The position numbers and the translations under genes were made by a program. This document shows positions 8,901 through 17,166 of a DNA stretch of 37,712 bases, piece by piece (the first letter of the stretch is position 1; each line of letters starts with the position of its first letter). Source of the stretch: Clostridiaceae bacterium (GTDB lineage Bacteria; Bacillota; Clostridia; DSM-8532); NCBI GenBank assembly GCA_012518025.1, contig JAAYTP010000136.1, positions 1 through 37,712 on the forward strand, read 5' to 3'. The notes beneath the pieces were generated by a model. It ran no database searches. It saw nothing but the letters and a program-made list of their open reading frames with translations, and was not told the DNA's origin.

Positions 8901-10424
8901 ATGGCTGAAGAGAAAAGAAAACGCGGAAGACCGAGAAAGAATCCAGAGCCCGTAGTTGAAGCTGCCGAAAAACCCGTTAGAAGAAGAGGAAGACCTCCAA
9001 AGAATAGGGTTCAGGAAACAGCGATTACTCCGGAAAAGCTGGTTTATAAAACAGAGAACGCCTGGGATAATAAATCCATGAGCGAACGACAGATAGAAAA
9101 ATTCTGCAAAGGCTATAAAGCCTTTTTGGACAAGGCCAAGACCGAAAGGGAATTTGTGCGGGAAGCCGAGGAACTGGCCATAGCCAATGGCTTTATCGAT
9201 CTTGACAAAAGTTTAAGCGAAAATGCATCCTTAAACCCCGGCGATAAGGTCTATCGCATTGTAAAAAAGAAGCTGATCATGCTGGCTGTTATAGGCAAGA
9301 AACCTTGTGAAGAAGGAACAAAAATGGTCGGCGCCCACATTGACGCTCCGAGGGTGGATATCAAGCAGAACCCTCTCTATGAATCGACCGATATGGTGTT
9401 CTTTAAGACCCATTATTATGGTGGAATCAAGAAATACCAGTGGCTTACAATCCCCCTGGCTCTTCATGGTACAATCATGAAAGCAGATGGTTCTGTTATA
9501 GACATCAGCATCGGCGAAGATCCGGGCGATCCTGTGTTCACCATGACCGACCTGTTGCCCCATCTCGCTAAGGATCAGATGGATAAGAAATTGAGCGAGG
9601 CCTTCAAGGGCGAAGCCATGAACGTACTGGTAGGATCCCGTCCGGATCCTGACAAGGACGCCAAGGACAGGTTCAAGCTTAATATCCTGAAGATTCTCAA
9701 CGAGAAATATGGCATTACCGAAGAGGATTTCATATCTTCTGAGCTGGAAATGGTTCCTGCCTTCAAGGCTCAGGATCTGGGATTCGACCGGAGCATGATT
9801 GGCGCCTACGGCCATGATGACAGGGTATGCGCTTATCCGGCTCTGATGGCCATTCTTGATACAAAGAAGCCCGAATACACAGCAGTATGCGTCCTTACCG
9901 ACAAGGAGGAAATCGGCAGTGTTGGAAACACAGGCGCTCAGTCGAGAGCTTTGGAGAACTTCCTGGCCGATCTCTGCGCACTCACAACCCAGGGCGACTA
10001 CAGCGACCGTCTGCTACGCTCCTGTCTTGACAAGTCGAAGATGCTGTCGGCAGACGTGAATGCAGCCCTGGATCCTAATTTTGAGGGTACCCACGATAAG
10101 CTGAACGCTGCCTATCTTGGAAAAGGACTTGCTATTTTAAAATTCAGCGGATCAAGGGGTAAATCAGGTGCCAGTGATGCTCATGCCGAGTTTGTAGGAG
10201 AGATACGCAGGCTGTTTAATGAGAACCAGATACCCTGGCATACCACCGAGCTGGGAGCAGTTGATAAGGGCGGCGGTGGTACCATCGCCATGATGATTGC
10301 CAACCTGGGTGTGGATGTGCTCGACGTGGGCGTACCGGTATTATCCATGCATTCACCCTTCGAGGTGGTCAGTAAGGCGGATGTATATGCGGCATACAAA
10401 GGCTATTATGTCTTTATAAAATAA
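8901..10424 (+). CDS. M18 metallo-aminopeptidase with AT-hook-like N-terminal extension
   Basis: 507-aa aminopeptidase I (ApeA/M18) that removes N-terminal residues using a two-metal centre. Family motifs: GAHIDAPR (metal His and Asp), DKEEIGSVGNTGAQS (catalytic Glu), YGHDDRV, the glycine-rich DKGGGGTIA, and SMHSPFEV with the terminal metal His. AAAGGAG at 8885-8891 sets the start at the ATG at 8901 and not at the TTG at 8835. Residues 1-45 are an added basic tail with two AT-hook-like cores, RKRGRPRK (6-13) and RRRGRPPK (27-34). I do not associate this tail with M18 enzymes. The catalytic domain begins near EKLVYKTENAW. Confidence 0.9.
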   Translation: MAEEKRKRGRPRKNPEPVVEAAEKPVRRRGRPPKNRVQETAITPEKLVYKTENAWDNKSMSERQIEKFCKGYKAFLDKAKTEREFVREAEELAIANGFIDLDKSLSENASLNPGDKVYRIVKKKLIMLAVIGKKPCEEGTKMVGAHIDAPRVDIKQNPLYESTDMVFFKTHYYGGIKKYQWLTIPLALHGTIMKADGSVIDISIGEDPGDPVFTMTDLLPHLAKDQMDKKLSEAFKGEAMNVLVGSRPDPDKDAKDRFKLNILKILNEKYGITEEDFISSELEMVPAFKAQDLGFDRSMIGAYGHDDRVCAYPALMAILDTKKPEYTAVCVLTDKEEIGSVGNTGAQSRALENFLADLCALTTQGDYSDRLLRSCLDKSKMLSADVNAALDPNFEGTHDKLNAAYLGKGLAILKFSGSRGKSGASDAHAEFVGEIRRLFNENQIPWHTTELGAVDKGGGGTIAMMIANLGVDVLDVGVPVLSMHSPFEVVSKADVYAAYKGYYVFIK

Positions 10425-10428
10425 GGTT

Positions 10429-10686
10429 ATGGAATGCAGGCCAGGCTGCGGCGCATGCTGCGTCGTCATCTCCATATCATCTCCAATCCCCGGGATGCCT
10501 GAGGGGAAGAGGGCAGGGGAAAGGTGTGTTAACCTTACAGAGGACAACCGATGCAGGTTGTTTGGAAAACCCGAACGACCTGCTGTTTGCATTGCCCTTG
10601 AACCTAATCCCGAAATGTGCGGAGACGATGACGCCCATGCCTGGAGTTATCTGAGCATGCTGGAAGAAGCCACAAAGCCCGAATAA
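10429..10686 (+). CDS. YkgJ-like cysteine-cluster protein (putative Zn/Fe chelation)
   Basis: 85 aa with Cys pairs typical of the YkgJ/CxxCxxCC family: CRPGCGACC at the N-terminus, then RC, NRCRLF, AVC and EMC. The family is annotated as putative zinc- or iron-chelating; the biochemical role is unknown. It starts 5 nt after the aminopeptidase stop with a short AAGG element, so the two are probably cotranscribed. A metal chaperone role for the metallo-aminopeptidase is only a guess from adjacency. Confidence 0.75.
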   Translation: MECRPGCGACCVVISISSPIPGMPEGKRAGERCVNLTEDNRCRLFGKPERPAVCIALEPNPEMCGDDDAHAWSYLSMLEEATKPE

Positions 10687-10768
10687 GTATATTCTGAATT
10701 GCCGAGTACTCTATCTCCGTGCCTGCAATGACTACCTATCAATATGTCATTACGAGGAACTTTATTTC

Positions 10769-10846
10769 TGTCATTGCGAGAAGGCGAAGCCGACGAAGCA
10801 ATCTCGTAGATCGCCGCGCTTAGCTATCGCTACGCTCGCGATGACA
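10769..10846. repeat. Palindromic intergenic repeat, copy in reverse orientation
   Basis: Begins TGTCATTGCGAGAAGGCGAA and ends GCGATGACAT. The first 37 bp are the reverse complement of the arm found at 13332, 29561 and 29621. A further partial arm (ATGTCATTACGAGGAAC) sits just before at 10744-10760. It lies between two genes whose 3' ends converge. Confidence 0.8.
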
Positions 10847-10857
10847 TATAAATCTCA

Positions 10858-11847
10858 TTATTTTTTCTTCTTTTGTGATGAGCCGGAATAGCGTGATAGG
10901 GGATTGCTTTCAACAGCCCTGCGAAGCTGCTCGTCATCCAAATGGGTGTAGATTTCAGTGGTAGCTATGCTTTCATGTCCCAGAATTGACTGCAGGGCGC
11001 GGATATCCACATTTCCATGCTTGTACATGAGGGTGGCTGCCGTGTGTCTTAGCTTGTGGGTCGAATACTTTCGAGTGTCAAGACCGGCTGCAGCTATGTA
11101 TTTCTTAACAAGGTACTGAACAGTTTTCGGACTTATTCTTTGCTTTCTTTCGCTGAGAAAGAGCGCATCTTTATCCTTAACACCTTCAACAGGCCTGATG
11201 CGCCTATAGGCGTCTATGGCTTCCAAACAGGCCTGGTTCAGGTATATGGTACGTTCTTTTTTTCCTTTTCCCATGACTGTAAGGGTGTCACCGCGTATGT
11301 CTGACAGGTTTATTCCCACAAGTTCAGACAATCTGAGGCCGCAGTTTAAGAAGAGAACCAGTATAGCATAATCCCTTACCTTATTCTTACCTTCAACACT
11401 TTCCAATAATTGGATACTTTCGTCCACATTGAGATATCTGGGCAAGCGATGAACCACCTTTGGAGAATCAAGCTCTGCGGCAGGATTATATTCAATCAGT
11501 TTTGCCTTAGAAAATAGATATTTATAGAATGATCTGAGGGAAGCGACCTTTCTGGCACGAGTTACGGCCGTGTTTTCACGGATCCGGCTGGTAAATGACA
11601 TAAAGCTGTACAGATCGGCCAAATCGATTTTCTTGATATCATCTAAAGTTATATCACAAACATCAATGGAATTAAAATCTGTATCCTTGAATCCAGGGCG
11701 AGTAGTCAGTTTGATATAGCGAAAGAAGGTACGAAGATCATAATAGTATTCCTGAATAGTTTTCTCAGATTTGCCTTTGATGGTGAGCATATAGTTGAGA
11801 AACTCAATAGCAATTTCGGGCATATCATCATATGAAACAACCGACAT
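10858..11847 (-). CDS. xerC: Tyrosine recombinase, XerC/XerD type
   Basis: 329-aa site-specific recombinase. N-terminal SAM-like core-binding domain (residues ~10-110) and C-terminal catalytic domain with the full set: Arg172 (CGLRLSEL), the beta-hairpin Lys in GKGKKER, HxxR at 264-267 (HKLRH), His291 (LGHES) and nucleophile Tyr300 (EIYTHL). Length and domain layout fit chromosome-dimer resolution recombinases. No attachment sites, excisionase or phage genes adjoin it, so I favour a housekeeping Xer role over an integrase. Which Xer paralogue it is cannot be told from one gene. AAAGGA precedes the ATG by about 8 nt. Confidence 0.82.
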   Translation of the reverse strand: MSVVSYDDMPEIAIEFLNYMLTIKGKSEKTIQEYYYDLRTFFRYIKLTTRPGFKDTDFNSIDVCDITLDDIKKIDLADLYSFMSFTSRIRENTAVTRARKVASLRSFYKYLFSKAKLIEYNPAAELDSPKVVHRLPRYLNVDESIQLLESVEGKNKVRDYAILVLFLNCGLRLSELVGINLSDIRGDTLTVMGKGKKERTIYLNQACLEAIDAYRRIRPVEGVKDKDALFLSERKQRISPKTVQYLVKKYIAAAGLDTRKYSTHKLRHTAATLMYKHGNVDIRALQSILGHESIATTEIYTHLDDEQLRRAVESNPLSRYSGSSQKKKK

Positions 11848-11928
11848 AAAAACATCCTTTCAGCGTGAGATTGGTAATAACTACATAAGTAATCATTTGT
11901 CACTGATATTTTATTACCACATACCCTT

Positions 11929-11964
11929 CCACATTAAACAAAATTTTTATTTTGTATAATGTGG
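11929..11964. promoter_or_regulatory. AT-rich 16-bp dyad between two minus-strand genes
   Basis: CCACATTAAACAAAAT, a TTTT loop, then ATTTTGTATAATGTGG: 15 of 16 positions pair. There is no T-run beyond the stem on the minus strand, so it is a weak terminator candidate for the MGMT gene. It could equally be an operator for xerC. Confidence 0.4.
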
Positions 11965-11984
11965 ACTTTAGTTTTCAGTAATAC

Positions 11985-12341
11985 TTATTTTTTTATCAGG
12001 CCTTGCCCCTGCTCTTCGGACACAGTAAAATCTTCCGGAATCCATAAACAACTCTTCATATCAATACATCCATTATCTTTGAACAGTATACCTTCATCAA
12101 TAAGCATTTCACGCTGGATCTGTTCCCCGCCAAAGGCATAATCCGGCGCAAGGCTTCCGTTTTTATTTACAACTCTGTGACAAGGAAGATCCAAAAATCC
12201 AGGAGCATTACGCATAGCCCAACCCACTGCGCGGGCTGCAAGCGGATTTCCGCAAAGCGAAGCTATCTGTCCATAGGCAGCTACCTTCCCCCTGGGTATG
12301 AGTGACACTGTATGATAAACCTTTTCTCTGAATGAATTCAT
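11985..12341 (-). CDS. MGMT-family protein (methylated-DNA cysteine methyltransferase domain)
   Basis: 118 aa, essentially only the C-terminal DNA-binding/active-site domain of Ogt/MGMT. It has the helix-turn-helix with the Arg finger (ARAVGWAMRNAP) and the active-site motif PCHRV with Cys54. That differs from alkyltransferase-like proteins, which carry Trp there, so alkyl transfer from O6-alkylguanine is chemically possible. The ORF runs on to 12422 but its first 27 codons are repeat sequence. AAAAGGTG (12350-12357) sets the ATG at 12341. It could still work as an ATL-like damage sensor because the N-terminal domain is absent. Confidence 0.82.
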   Translation of the reverse strand: MNSFREKVYHTVSLIPRGKVAAYGQIASLCGNPLAARAVGWAMRNAPGFLDLPCHRVVNKNGSLAPDYAFGGEQIQREMLIDEGILFKDNGCIDMKSCLWIPEDFTVSEEQGQGLIKK

Positions 12342-12360
12342 GCTTGTTTCACCTTTTCTC

Positions 12361-12520
12361 GGAGATTGCTTCGTCGGCCTGGTGTCATTGCGAGCGGAAC
12401 GGCAGTGGAGCGTGGCAATCAAAGGATATCCCTAATATGCGATTGCGGTAAGAGGATTATTTCGTCTCGTATATTAAGGATGTCCGGGGTTGTTTCGTCG
12501 CATAGCTCCTCACAATGACA
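12361..12520. repeat. Composite of intergenic palindromic repeat arms
   Basis: A truncated arm (GAGATTGCTTCGTCGGC) is fused to GGTGTCATTGCGAGCGGAAC and GGCAATC, then a spacer, then a diverged closing arm (GTTTCGTCGC...CACAATGACA). A spacer segment near 12473-12499 (ATTAAGGATGTCCGGGGTTG) recurs with few changes at 13504-13523. The remainder of this 315-nt gap, 12521-12656, shows nothing I recognise. Confidence 0.75.
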
Positions 12521-12656
12521 ATTTGGTACACCATAATTACAGAACTAACTGCGTTATGACGTAATTACATCACTATATCATCAATACTATAGTCGATGTC
12601 GTACATATGCAGGTGCTTAGATGCTCTTGTTATAATGTAATGACAACTTTATTGGG

Positions 12657-13292
12657 CTATTCAGCACGTGATGCCAGTAATAATCCTTCCTTTGCCGGCA
12701 CCATCAGCTTTCTTACAGCATCGGAACGATGATCTTCATAAAGCCATATCCCCTTGTTTTCCCGATCAATCACCACGGGCATCCTGTCGTGAAGTGGGCT
12801 GATATCCTCATTGCCCCTTGTGGTGATGATAGTAAAGCTGGGAATCAGCTTCCCCTCCCCATCCCTGAAGAACCAATAGATACCAGCCAGATAGATCAGG
12901 CTTGAATCGGGAGGCGCAATATAGAATTTTGTCTTTTTCCTGCCGGTTTTGCTGTCCTTCCACTCAAAAAACCCCCTTGCAGGTATCAGGCATCTGCGTG
13001 AGGCAAAGGGTCTTTTAAACATGGGCTTCTCCGCTATAGTTTCAGAACGGGCATTTATGATGAGCCTTCCCCGGCTTGTGGGAAAACCCCATTTCAAAGC
13101 GTGGATCTGATCCTCCCCTCCCACGGTATCTGATTCGGAACCAGTTTTTTCAGGATCGCCTGGAGTTATCACTGGAGCATAATCACCTGGATAGATCTCC
13201 CCTGCCTTTTTTAATAAATGCTTTTCCACTCTGTTGACCAATGCAGCGAAGTCATCGAGGTCCTTCTCAGCTACATAAAACCTTCCGCACAT
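12657..13292 (-). CDS. yedK: SOS response-associated protein (HMCES/YedK/SRAP, abasic-site crosslinking)
   Basis: 211 aa. SRAP proteins form a thiazolidine link between Cys2 and abasic sites in single-stranded DNA, shielding them from cleavage. The essential start is MCGRF, so Cys2 defines the initiation codon at 13292; AGGTGATGGGA upstream supports it, and the nine extra ORF residues are dropped. Other active-site elements: NARSETIAEKP (Asn and Glu), ARGFFEWK, and SPLHDRMPVV with the catalytic His. It sits next to the MGMT-type protein and a recombinase, making a small DNA-maintenance neighbourhood. The three genes are separated by repeats, so they may not be cotranscribed. Confidence 0.92.
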   Translation of the reverse strand: MCGRFYVAEKDLDDFAALVNRVEKHLLKKAGEIYPGDYAPVITPGDPEKTGSESDTVGGEDQIHALKWGFPTSRGRLIINARSETIAEKPMFKRPFASRRCLIPARGFFEWKDSKTGRKKTKFYIAPPDSSLIYLAGIYWFFRDGEGKLIPSFTIITTRGNEDISPLHDRMPVVIDRENKGIWLYEDHRSDAVRKLMVPAKEGLLLASRAE

Positions 13293-13331
13293 TCCCATCA
13301 CCTGTAATATTAAAATCAACCATAATTTTCT

Positions 13332-13501
13332 GAGATTGCTTCGTCGGCTTTGCCTTCTCGCAATGACATATAATAAGGGGTCAAGAATGTTTCACCGTTC
13401 CTATTCCCGCATTGACGTATCTGGTGTCATTGCGAGTGGAATGGTAGTGGAGCTTGGCAATCCCTGAGATAGCTTCGGCGATTCTCTTCTCGCAATGACA
13501 T
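13332..13501. repeat. Two copies of the palindromic intergenic repeat
   Basis: A lone closing arm at 13332-13370 (GAGATTGCTTCGTCGGCTTT through CTCGCAATGACATA) and a full element at 13425-13501 (TGTCATTGCGAGTGGAATGG through CTTCTCGCAATGACATA). They occupy part of the 465-nt gap between the SRAP gene and frr. The rest of that gap (13502-13686) shows nothing recognisable. Confidence 0.8.
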
Positions 13502-13686
13502 ACATTAAGGATATCCGTGGTTGAATCGTTACTTTGTTATCTTCTCACGCAATAAACATACATAAAATCTCATATTCAGCCCAAAACGTAACATAACACT
13601 GTTACATTATCATCCTATTTCATGTATTACTGGGTAAAAGCAGTGATCCGGCCAGATACATGAGCCATATCATATTACCCCTTCTT

Positions 13687-13728
13687 ATTAAAATGACTAA
13701 GTGGAGCTATTAGCACCCACTTAGTCAT
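13687..13728 (-). terminator. Terminator of the rpsB-tsf-pyrH-frr cluster
   Basis: On the minus strand a perfect 12-bp stem, ATGACTAAGTGG with CCACTTAGTCAT, a 12-nt loop, and a short TTTTAAT tail. It lies 29 nt after the frr stop. Confidence 0.75.
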
Positions 13729-13757
13729 CAATTATCTGCTATGTAGCCTGACTCCCG

Positions 13758-14315
13758 TCAGACTTCCATAATCTCTTCTATTTTAGCTTCAACAATCTGA
13801 TCTACTTTCTCAATGAATTCATCGGTTAATTTCTGGATGTCCTTTTCGGCATTCTTAAGATCATCCTCTGTGATCTCCTTGTTTTTCTCCATCTTTCTGA
13901 AGTCATCCAGGGCATCTCTCCTGATCTGGCGAATGGCCACCTTATCCTTTTCCCCAAGCTTTTTTACTTCCTTTGTGAGTTCACGTCTTCTTTCCTCGGT
14001 AAGGGGCGGGAAAATCAAACGTATGACTTTACCGTCGTTATTGGGGTTCAGGCCGAGATCCGATATGTGTATAGCCTTTATTACATCGTTGATGATTTTC
14101 TCATCCCAAGGCTGGATGGTGATCTGTCGTGCTTCAGGTACCGCAATATTGGCCAACTGAGTGATGGGTGTAGGTGTTCCGTAATAGTCCACAGTCACCT
14201 TGTCGAGCAAGCGCGGATTGGCTCTCCCGGCACGAATTCCTGCAAGTTCTTCTCTTAGGACCTGCAGACTCTTTTCCATTTTTACCTCATATTCCTTGTA
14301 ACTGTCTTTTGTCAT
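13758..14315 (-). CDS. frr: Ribosome recycling factor
   Basis: 185 aa, the standard RRF length. With EF-G it splits post-termination ribosomes. Conserved segments are LREELAGIRAGRANP, the YYGTPTPITQLA hinge and RRDALDDFRKMEK. It begins 2 nt after the pyrH stop, so translation is coupled, and it ends the operon before a strong hairpin. Confidence 0.97.
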   Translation of the reverse strand: MTKDSYKEYEVKMEKSLQVLREELAGIRAGRANPRLLDKVTVDYYGTPTPITQLANIAVPEARQITIQPWDEKIINDVIKAIHISDLGLNPNNDGKVIRLIFPPLTEERRRELTKEVKKLGEKDKVAIRQIRRDALDDFRKMEKNKEITEDDLKNAEKDIQKLTDEFIEKVDQIVEAKIEEIMEV

Positions 14316-14317
14316 AA

Positions 14318-15031
14318 CTAGACCTCCCTTGCTACAAATGTACCAACATTAACACCATTCAAAACCTTGATGATGTTTTCCGGCTCCCTTATACTGAACA
14401 CTACTAAGGGAATGTTATTATCCATACACAATGATGTAGCGGTTGAGTCCATAACGCCCAGTTGTTTGCTAAGCACATCCATAAAGCTGATCCTGTCATA
14501 CTTGAGCGCATTCGGGTTTATTTTCGGGTCGCTGTCATAAACAGCATCGACATTTTTGGCCAATAGAATGACCTCGGCTTCGATCTCCGCTGCACGCAAA
14601 ACAGCGGCGGTATCTGTTGAGAAATATGGATTTCCTGTGCCGCAGGCGAATATGACAACCCGCTTTTTCTCGATGTGACGGATGGCTCTTCTTCTGATAT
14701 AGGTCTCTGCCACCCGGGGCATTTCCAGAGCTGTCTGAACTCTTGTAGGCACTCCCCTCTCTTCCAGGGCATCCTGAAGGGCAAGCGCATTAATAACGGT
14801 CGCCAGCATTCCCATATGGTCAGCAGTTGTACGATCCATTCCCGTACTGCTTCTGCCCCGCCAGAAGTTGCCGCCTCCTACCACTATGCCGATATCAACA
14901 CCCATATCATGGGCTTCCTTAATTTTGGAGCTGATATTATTGAGTATGGTCTGGTCAATCCCAAATCCCTTTTCTCCAGAAAGGGCTTCTCCGCTGATCT
15001 TTAGCATTATGCGTCTGTACTTTAGATCCAT
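14318..15031 (-). CDS. pyrH: UMP kinase
   Basis: 237-aa hexameric bacterial UMP kinase of the amino-acid kinase fold, making UDP from UMP. Motifs: [21 protein letters not shown] and the nucleotide segment [13 protein letters not shown]. The ORF track opens at a TTG (15043), but GGAGG sits 5 nt before the ATG at 15031 and inside the longer reading, so the ATG is chosen. It follows tsf across a strong hairpin and precedes frr by 2 nt. Confidence 0.96.
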   Translation of the reverse strand: MDLKYRRIMLKISGEALSGEKGFGIDQTILNNISSKIKEAHDMGVDIGIVVGGGNFWRGRSSTGMDRTTADHMGMLATVINALALQDALEERGVPTRVQTALEMPRVAETYIRRRAIRHIEKKRVVIFACGTGNPYFSTDTAAVLRAAEIEAEVILLAKNVDAVYDSDPKINPNALKYDRISFMDVLSKQLGVMDSTATSLCMDNNIPLVVFSIREPENIIKVLNGVNVGTFVAREV

Positions 15032-15093
15032 AACTGCCTCCAAAATATATTAAATATATAAATGGTATTGATGACGGCTTTAGATGTATACCA

Positions 15094-15125
15094 AAAGGGT
15101 ATTTTGAAAAATCAAAATACCCTTT
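15094..15125 (-). terminator. Strong hairpin between tsf and pyrH
   Basis: A perfect 14-bp stem (AAAGGGTATTTTGA / TCAAAATACCCTTT) with a 4-nt loop, 8 nt after the tsf stop on the minus strand. The T-tract is short because the stem itself ends in T residues. It could partially terminate rpsB-tsf transcripts or stabilise their 3' end, making pyrH-frr less abundant. Confidence 0.65.
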
Positions 15126-15132
15126 AAGCCAA

Positions 15133-15780
15133 TTATTTCATCTGCTTGGCAACTTCTTCAGCGAAGTTCTCGTTCTTCTTTTCCAAGCCCTCGCCCATCT
15201 CAAAGCGGGCGAATCTGCGAACACTGATATTCTCACCGATGAGAGCGATTCTCTCCTTGAGTACCTCCTCAACGGTCTTATCACTATCCTTAATGAAGGG
15301 CTGCTCCATGAGGCAGATATCATTATAGTACTTCTCGATTCTGCCGTTTACCATTTTCTCTGCGATATGCTCAGGCTTGCCTTCATTGATGGCCTGTGCC
15401 TTGAGAATTTCCTTCTCCCTCTCGATAACTTCGGCAGGGACATCTTCTCTTCTGACATAAAGCGGATTCATAGCTGCAACCTGCATAGCAATATCCTTAA
15501 CAAAGGCTCTGAAATCTTCGTTCTTTGCAGCAAAATCTGTTTCGATATTGACCTCAACAAGAACCCCGATACGTCCGCCTCCATGGATGTAGGCATCCAC
15601 AATACCCTCGGAAGCAAGCCTTCCGGCCTTCTTGGCGGCCTTGGCAAGTCCTCTCTCCCTCAATATCTCAATAGCCTTTTCAATATCGCCCTGTGTATCA
15701 ACAAGAGCCCTTTTACAATCCATCATACCTGCACCGGTACGATCACGCAAATCCTTTACCATTGCTGCACTAATTTCCAT
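15133..15780 (-). CDS. tsf: Elongation factor Ts (short form)
   Basis: Guanine-nucleotide exchange factor for EF-Tu. The N-terminal UBA-like domain ([20 protein letters not shown]) and the TDFAAKNE motif that contacts EF-Tu are intact. At 215 aa it is much shorter than the ~290 aa Bacillus or E. coli protein and lacks one core subdomain, as in Thermus and several Clostridia. It follows rpsB by 32 nt. Confidence 0.96.
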   Translation of the reverse strand: MEISAAMVKDLRDRTGAGMMDCKRALVDTQGDIEKAIEILRERGLAKAAKKAGRLASEGIVDAYIHGGGRIGVLVEVNIETDFAAKNEDFRAFVKDIAMQVAAMNPLYVRREDVPAEVIEREKEILKAQAINEGKPEHIAEKMVNGRIEKYYNDICLMEQPFIKDSDKTVEEVLKERIALIGENISVRRFARFEMGEGLEKKNENFAEEVAKQMK

Positions 15781-15812
15781 TTGATCATCCTCCTGAATCT
15801 GTTATTCCCGTC

Positions 15813-16631
15813 TTAAGCTTCCTCTTTTACAGTATCTTCTGCAATATTTTTGTTTTCATCAGCGTTATCTCCGGATCCTTCATCGGAGACAGGTGCCTCT
15901 TCCACAGGGGCTTCACCCATATCTTCTTCCTGGGCGGCAGAACCCATCTCTCCCTGCTTTGCCTCTACGACTGCATCGGCAATCTTTCCGGAAATCAGCT
16001 TGACAGCTCTAATAGCATCATCGTTTCCGGGAATTACATAGTCTACTTCATCAGGATCGCAGTTGGTATCAACTATGGCAACAATGGGGATACCCAGTTT
16101 CCTTGCTTCAAGGATGGCGTTCCTTTCTTTCTTGGGGTCTACGATGAACAGAGCTGCAGGCAGCCTTCTCATTTCAACGATACCGCCGAGGTTTTTCTCA
16201 AGCTTTTCCATTTCCAGCTTAAGCTTGATGACCTCTTTCTTGGGAAGCACTTCAAAAACGCCTTCCTCTTCAAACTTTTTAAGTTCATTCAAGCGATCGA
16301 TGCTCTTCCTGATAGTTTTGAAGTTGGTCATCATACCACCGAGCCATCTGTTGTTGACATAGAATTGTCCACAACGCTCAGCCTCTTCCTTAATGGCATC
16401 CTGAGCTTGTTTCTTTGTACCTACAAAGAGAATACTACCGCCTTCCATAACTACGTCGCGGACAAAATAATAAGCCTCTTCGATTTTCTTGACTGTCTTC
16501 TGAAGGTCGATAATATAGATACCGTTTCTCTCGGTGAAGATGTATTCAGCCATCTTCGGGTTCCATCTTCTGGTCTGGTGACCGAAATGCACACCTGCTT
16601 CAAGCAGCTGCTTCATAGAAATTACTGACAT
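15813..16631 (-). CDS. rpsB: 30S ribosomal protein S2 with acidic C-terminal tail
   Basis: Small-subunit protein S2, first gene of the rpsB-tsf pair. Family segments: [46 protein letters not shown] and the IVDTNCDPD stretch. Residues ~225-272 form an acidic, Glu/Ala-rich low-complexity tail ([18 protein letters not shown]) absent from the standard ~230-250 aa protein; such tails vary between Firmicutes. An AGGAGG ribosome site, a ~100-nt leader with a hairpin and a near-consensus promoter precede it. Confidence 0.97.
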   Translation of the reverse strand: MSVISMKQLLEAGVHFGHQTRRWNPKMAEYIFTERNGIYIIDLQKTVKKIEEAYYFVRDVVMEGGSILFVGTKKQAQDAIKEEAERCGQFYVNNRWLGGMMTNFKTIRKSIDRLNELKKFEEEGVFEVLPKKEVIKLKLEMEKLEKNLGGIVEMRRLPAALFIVDPKKERNAILEARKLGIPIVAIVDTNCDPDEVDYVIPGNDDAIRAVKLISGKIADAVVEAKQGEMGSAAQEEDMGEAPVEEAPVSDEGSGDNADENKNIAEDTVKEEA

Positions 16632-16672
16632 GTTAATGTCCTCCTTCTTGTTTTTCCTCCGTTGTCTTCCTC

Positions 16673-16706
16673 TTTACAGTACACTTAAATAAGCACAAAC
16701 TGTAAA
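16673..16706 (-). promoter_or_regulatory. Leader hairpin in the rpsB 5' UTR
   Basis: TTTACAGT and ACTGTAAA pair perfectly around an 18-nt loop containing a nested CTTA/TAAG. It is a candidate site for S2 autoregulation, which is known for rpsB in E. coli. The role here is inferred. Confidence 0.4.
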
Positions 16707-16739
16707 TCGAACAACGTGTGTAATAAAAACACCCGTAAT

Positions 16740-16768
16740 ATTATAACACAGGGTTAATGCCGTGACAA
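16740..16768 (-). promoter_or_regulatory. Strong sigma-A promoter for rpsB-tsf
   Basis: On the minus strand TTGTCA, a 17-bp spacer, then TATAAT preceded by TGT (extended -10). It predicts a transcript start about 100 nt upstream of rpsB. Confidence 0.85.
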
Positions 16769-16826
16769 CAAGCAATATTTATGGCCCACAATCTATTGAA
16801 TATAAAGTTCTTCCTGGTAGCGAAAC

Positions 16827-17108
16827 CTACTGCTCTGCTGGATCATTATGCATGGGATTTCTTTTAACCAGAATGGCTGCTTTGGTTATAGCAGCTATGA
16901 CATCCACTTCAAACTGAGCCTTCAGGTTTTTGATCTTCGAGTAGATTTCACCCTTCTCGGTCACTATGTACTGAGGAGGTAAATCATTCAAGGCCTTTGC
17001 AGCGATGTCCAGCTTGCATTTCTCGCATTTGCACATATTGATGTCCTTCAGGATATCGTCCATGGTACTCATGACTATAACTTCCATATAATTTCTCATT
17101 GACAGCAT
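16827..17108 (-). CDS. ComFB-like protein (late competence development family)
   Basis: 93 aa. The opening RNYMEVIVMSTMDDIL and the cysteine set MCKCEKCKLDIAAKALNDLPPQYI match the ComFB family, whose Bacillus member lies in the comF operon. ComFB-domain proteins have been linked to cyclic-di-nucleotide binding in some bacteria; function here is not established. The ORF extends to 17213, but GAGGAGGGG before the ATG at 17108 and the family N-terminus support the shorter form. It follows yqeG on the same strand with a 58-nt gap. There is no comFA or comFC next to it. Confidence 0.75.
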   Translation of the reverse strand: MLSMRNYMEVIVMSTMDDILKDINMCKCEKCKLDIAAKALNDLPPQYIVTEKGEIYSKIKNLKAQFEVDVIAAITKAAILVKRNPMHNDPAEQ

Positions 17109-17166
17109 GGGCTTCCCCTCCTCACTGTTTTCATCTGGATTATAGCACAACCTAAACAACAAATCA

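Noticed and set aside
9231-9815. 194-aa minus-strand ORF inside the aminopeptidase gene
   Set aside because: Antisense to conserved M18 motifs, with no initiation signal.
10858-11847. The tyrosine recombinase as the integrase of a genomic island
   Set aside because: No tRNA target, direct repeats, excisionase or foreign genes flank it, and neighbouring genes are housekeeping. A Xer role is simpler.
10744-13501. Possible CRISPR array from the recurring GTCATTGCGAG units
   Set aside because: Copies are irregularly spaced, in both orientations and palindromic over ~80 bp, with no uniform spacers and no cas genes.
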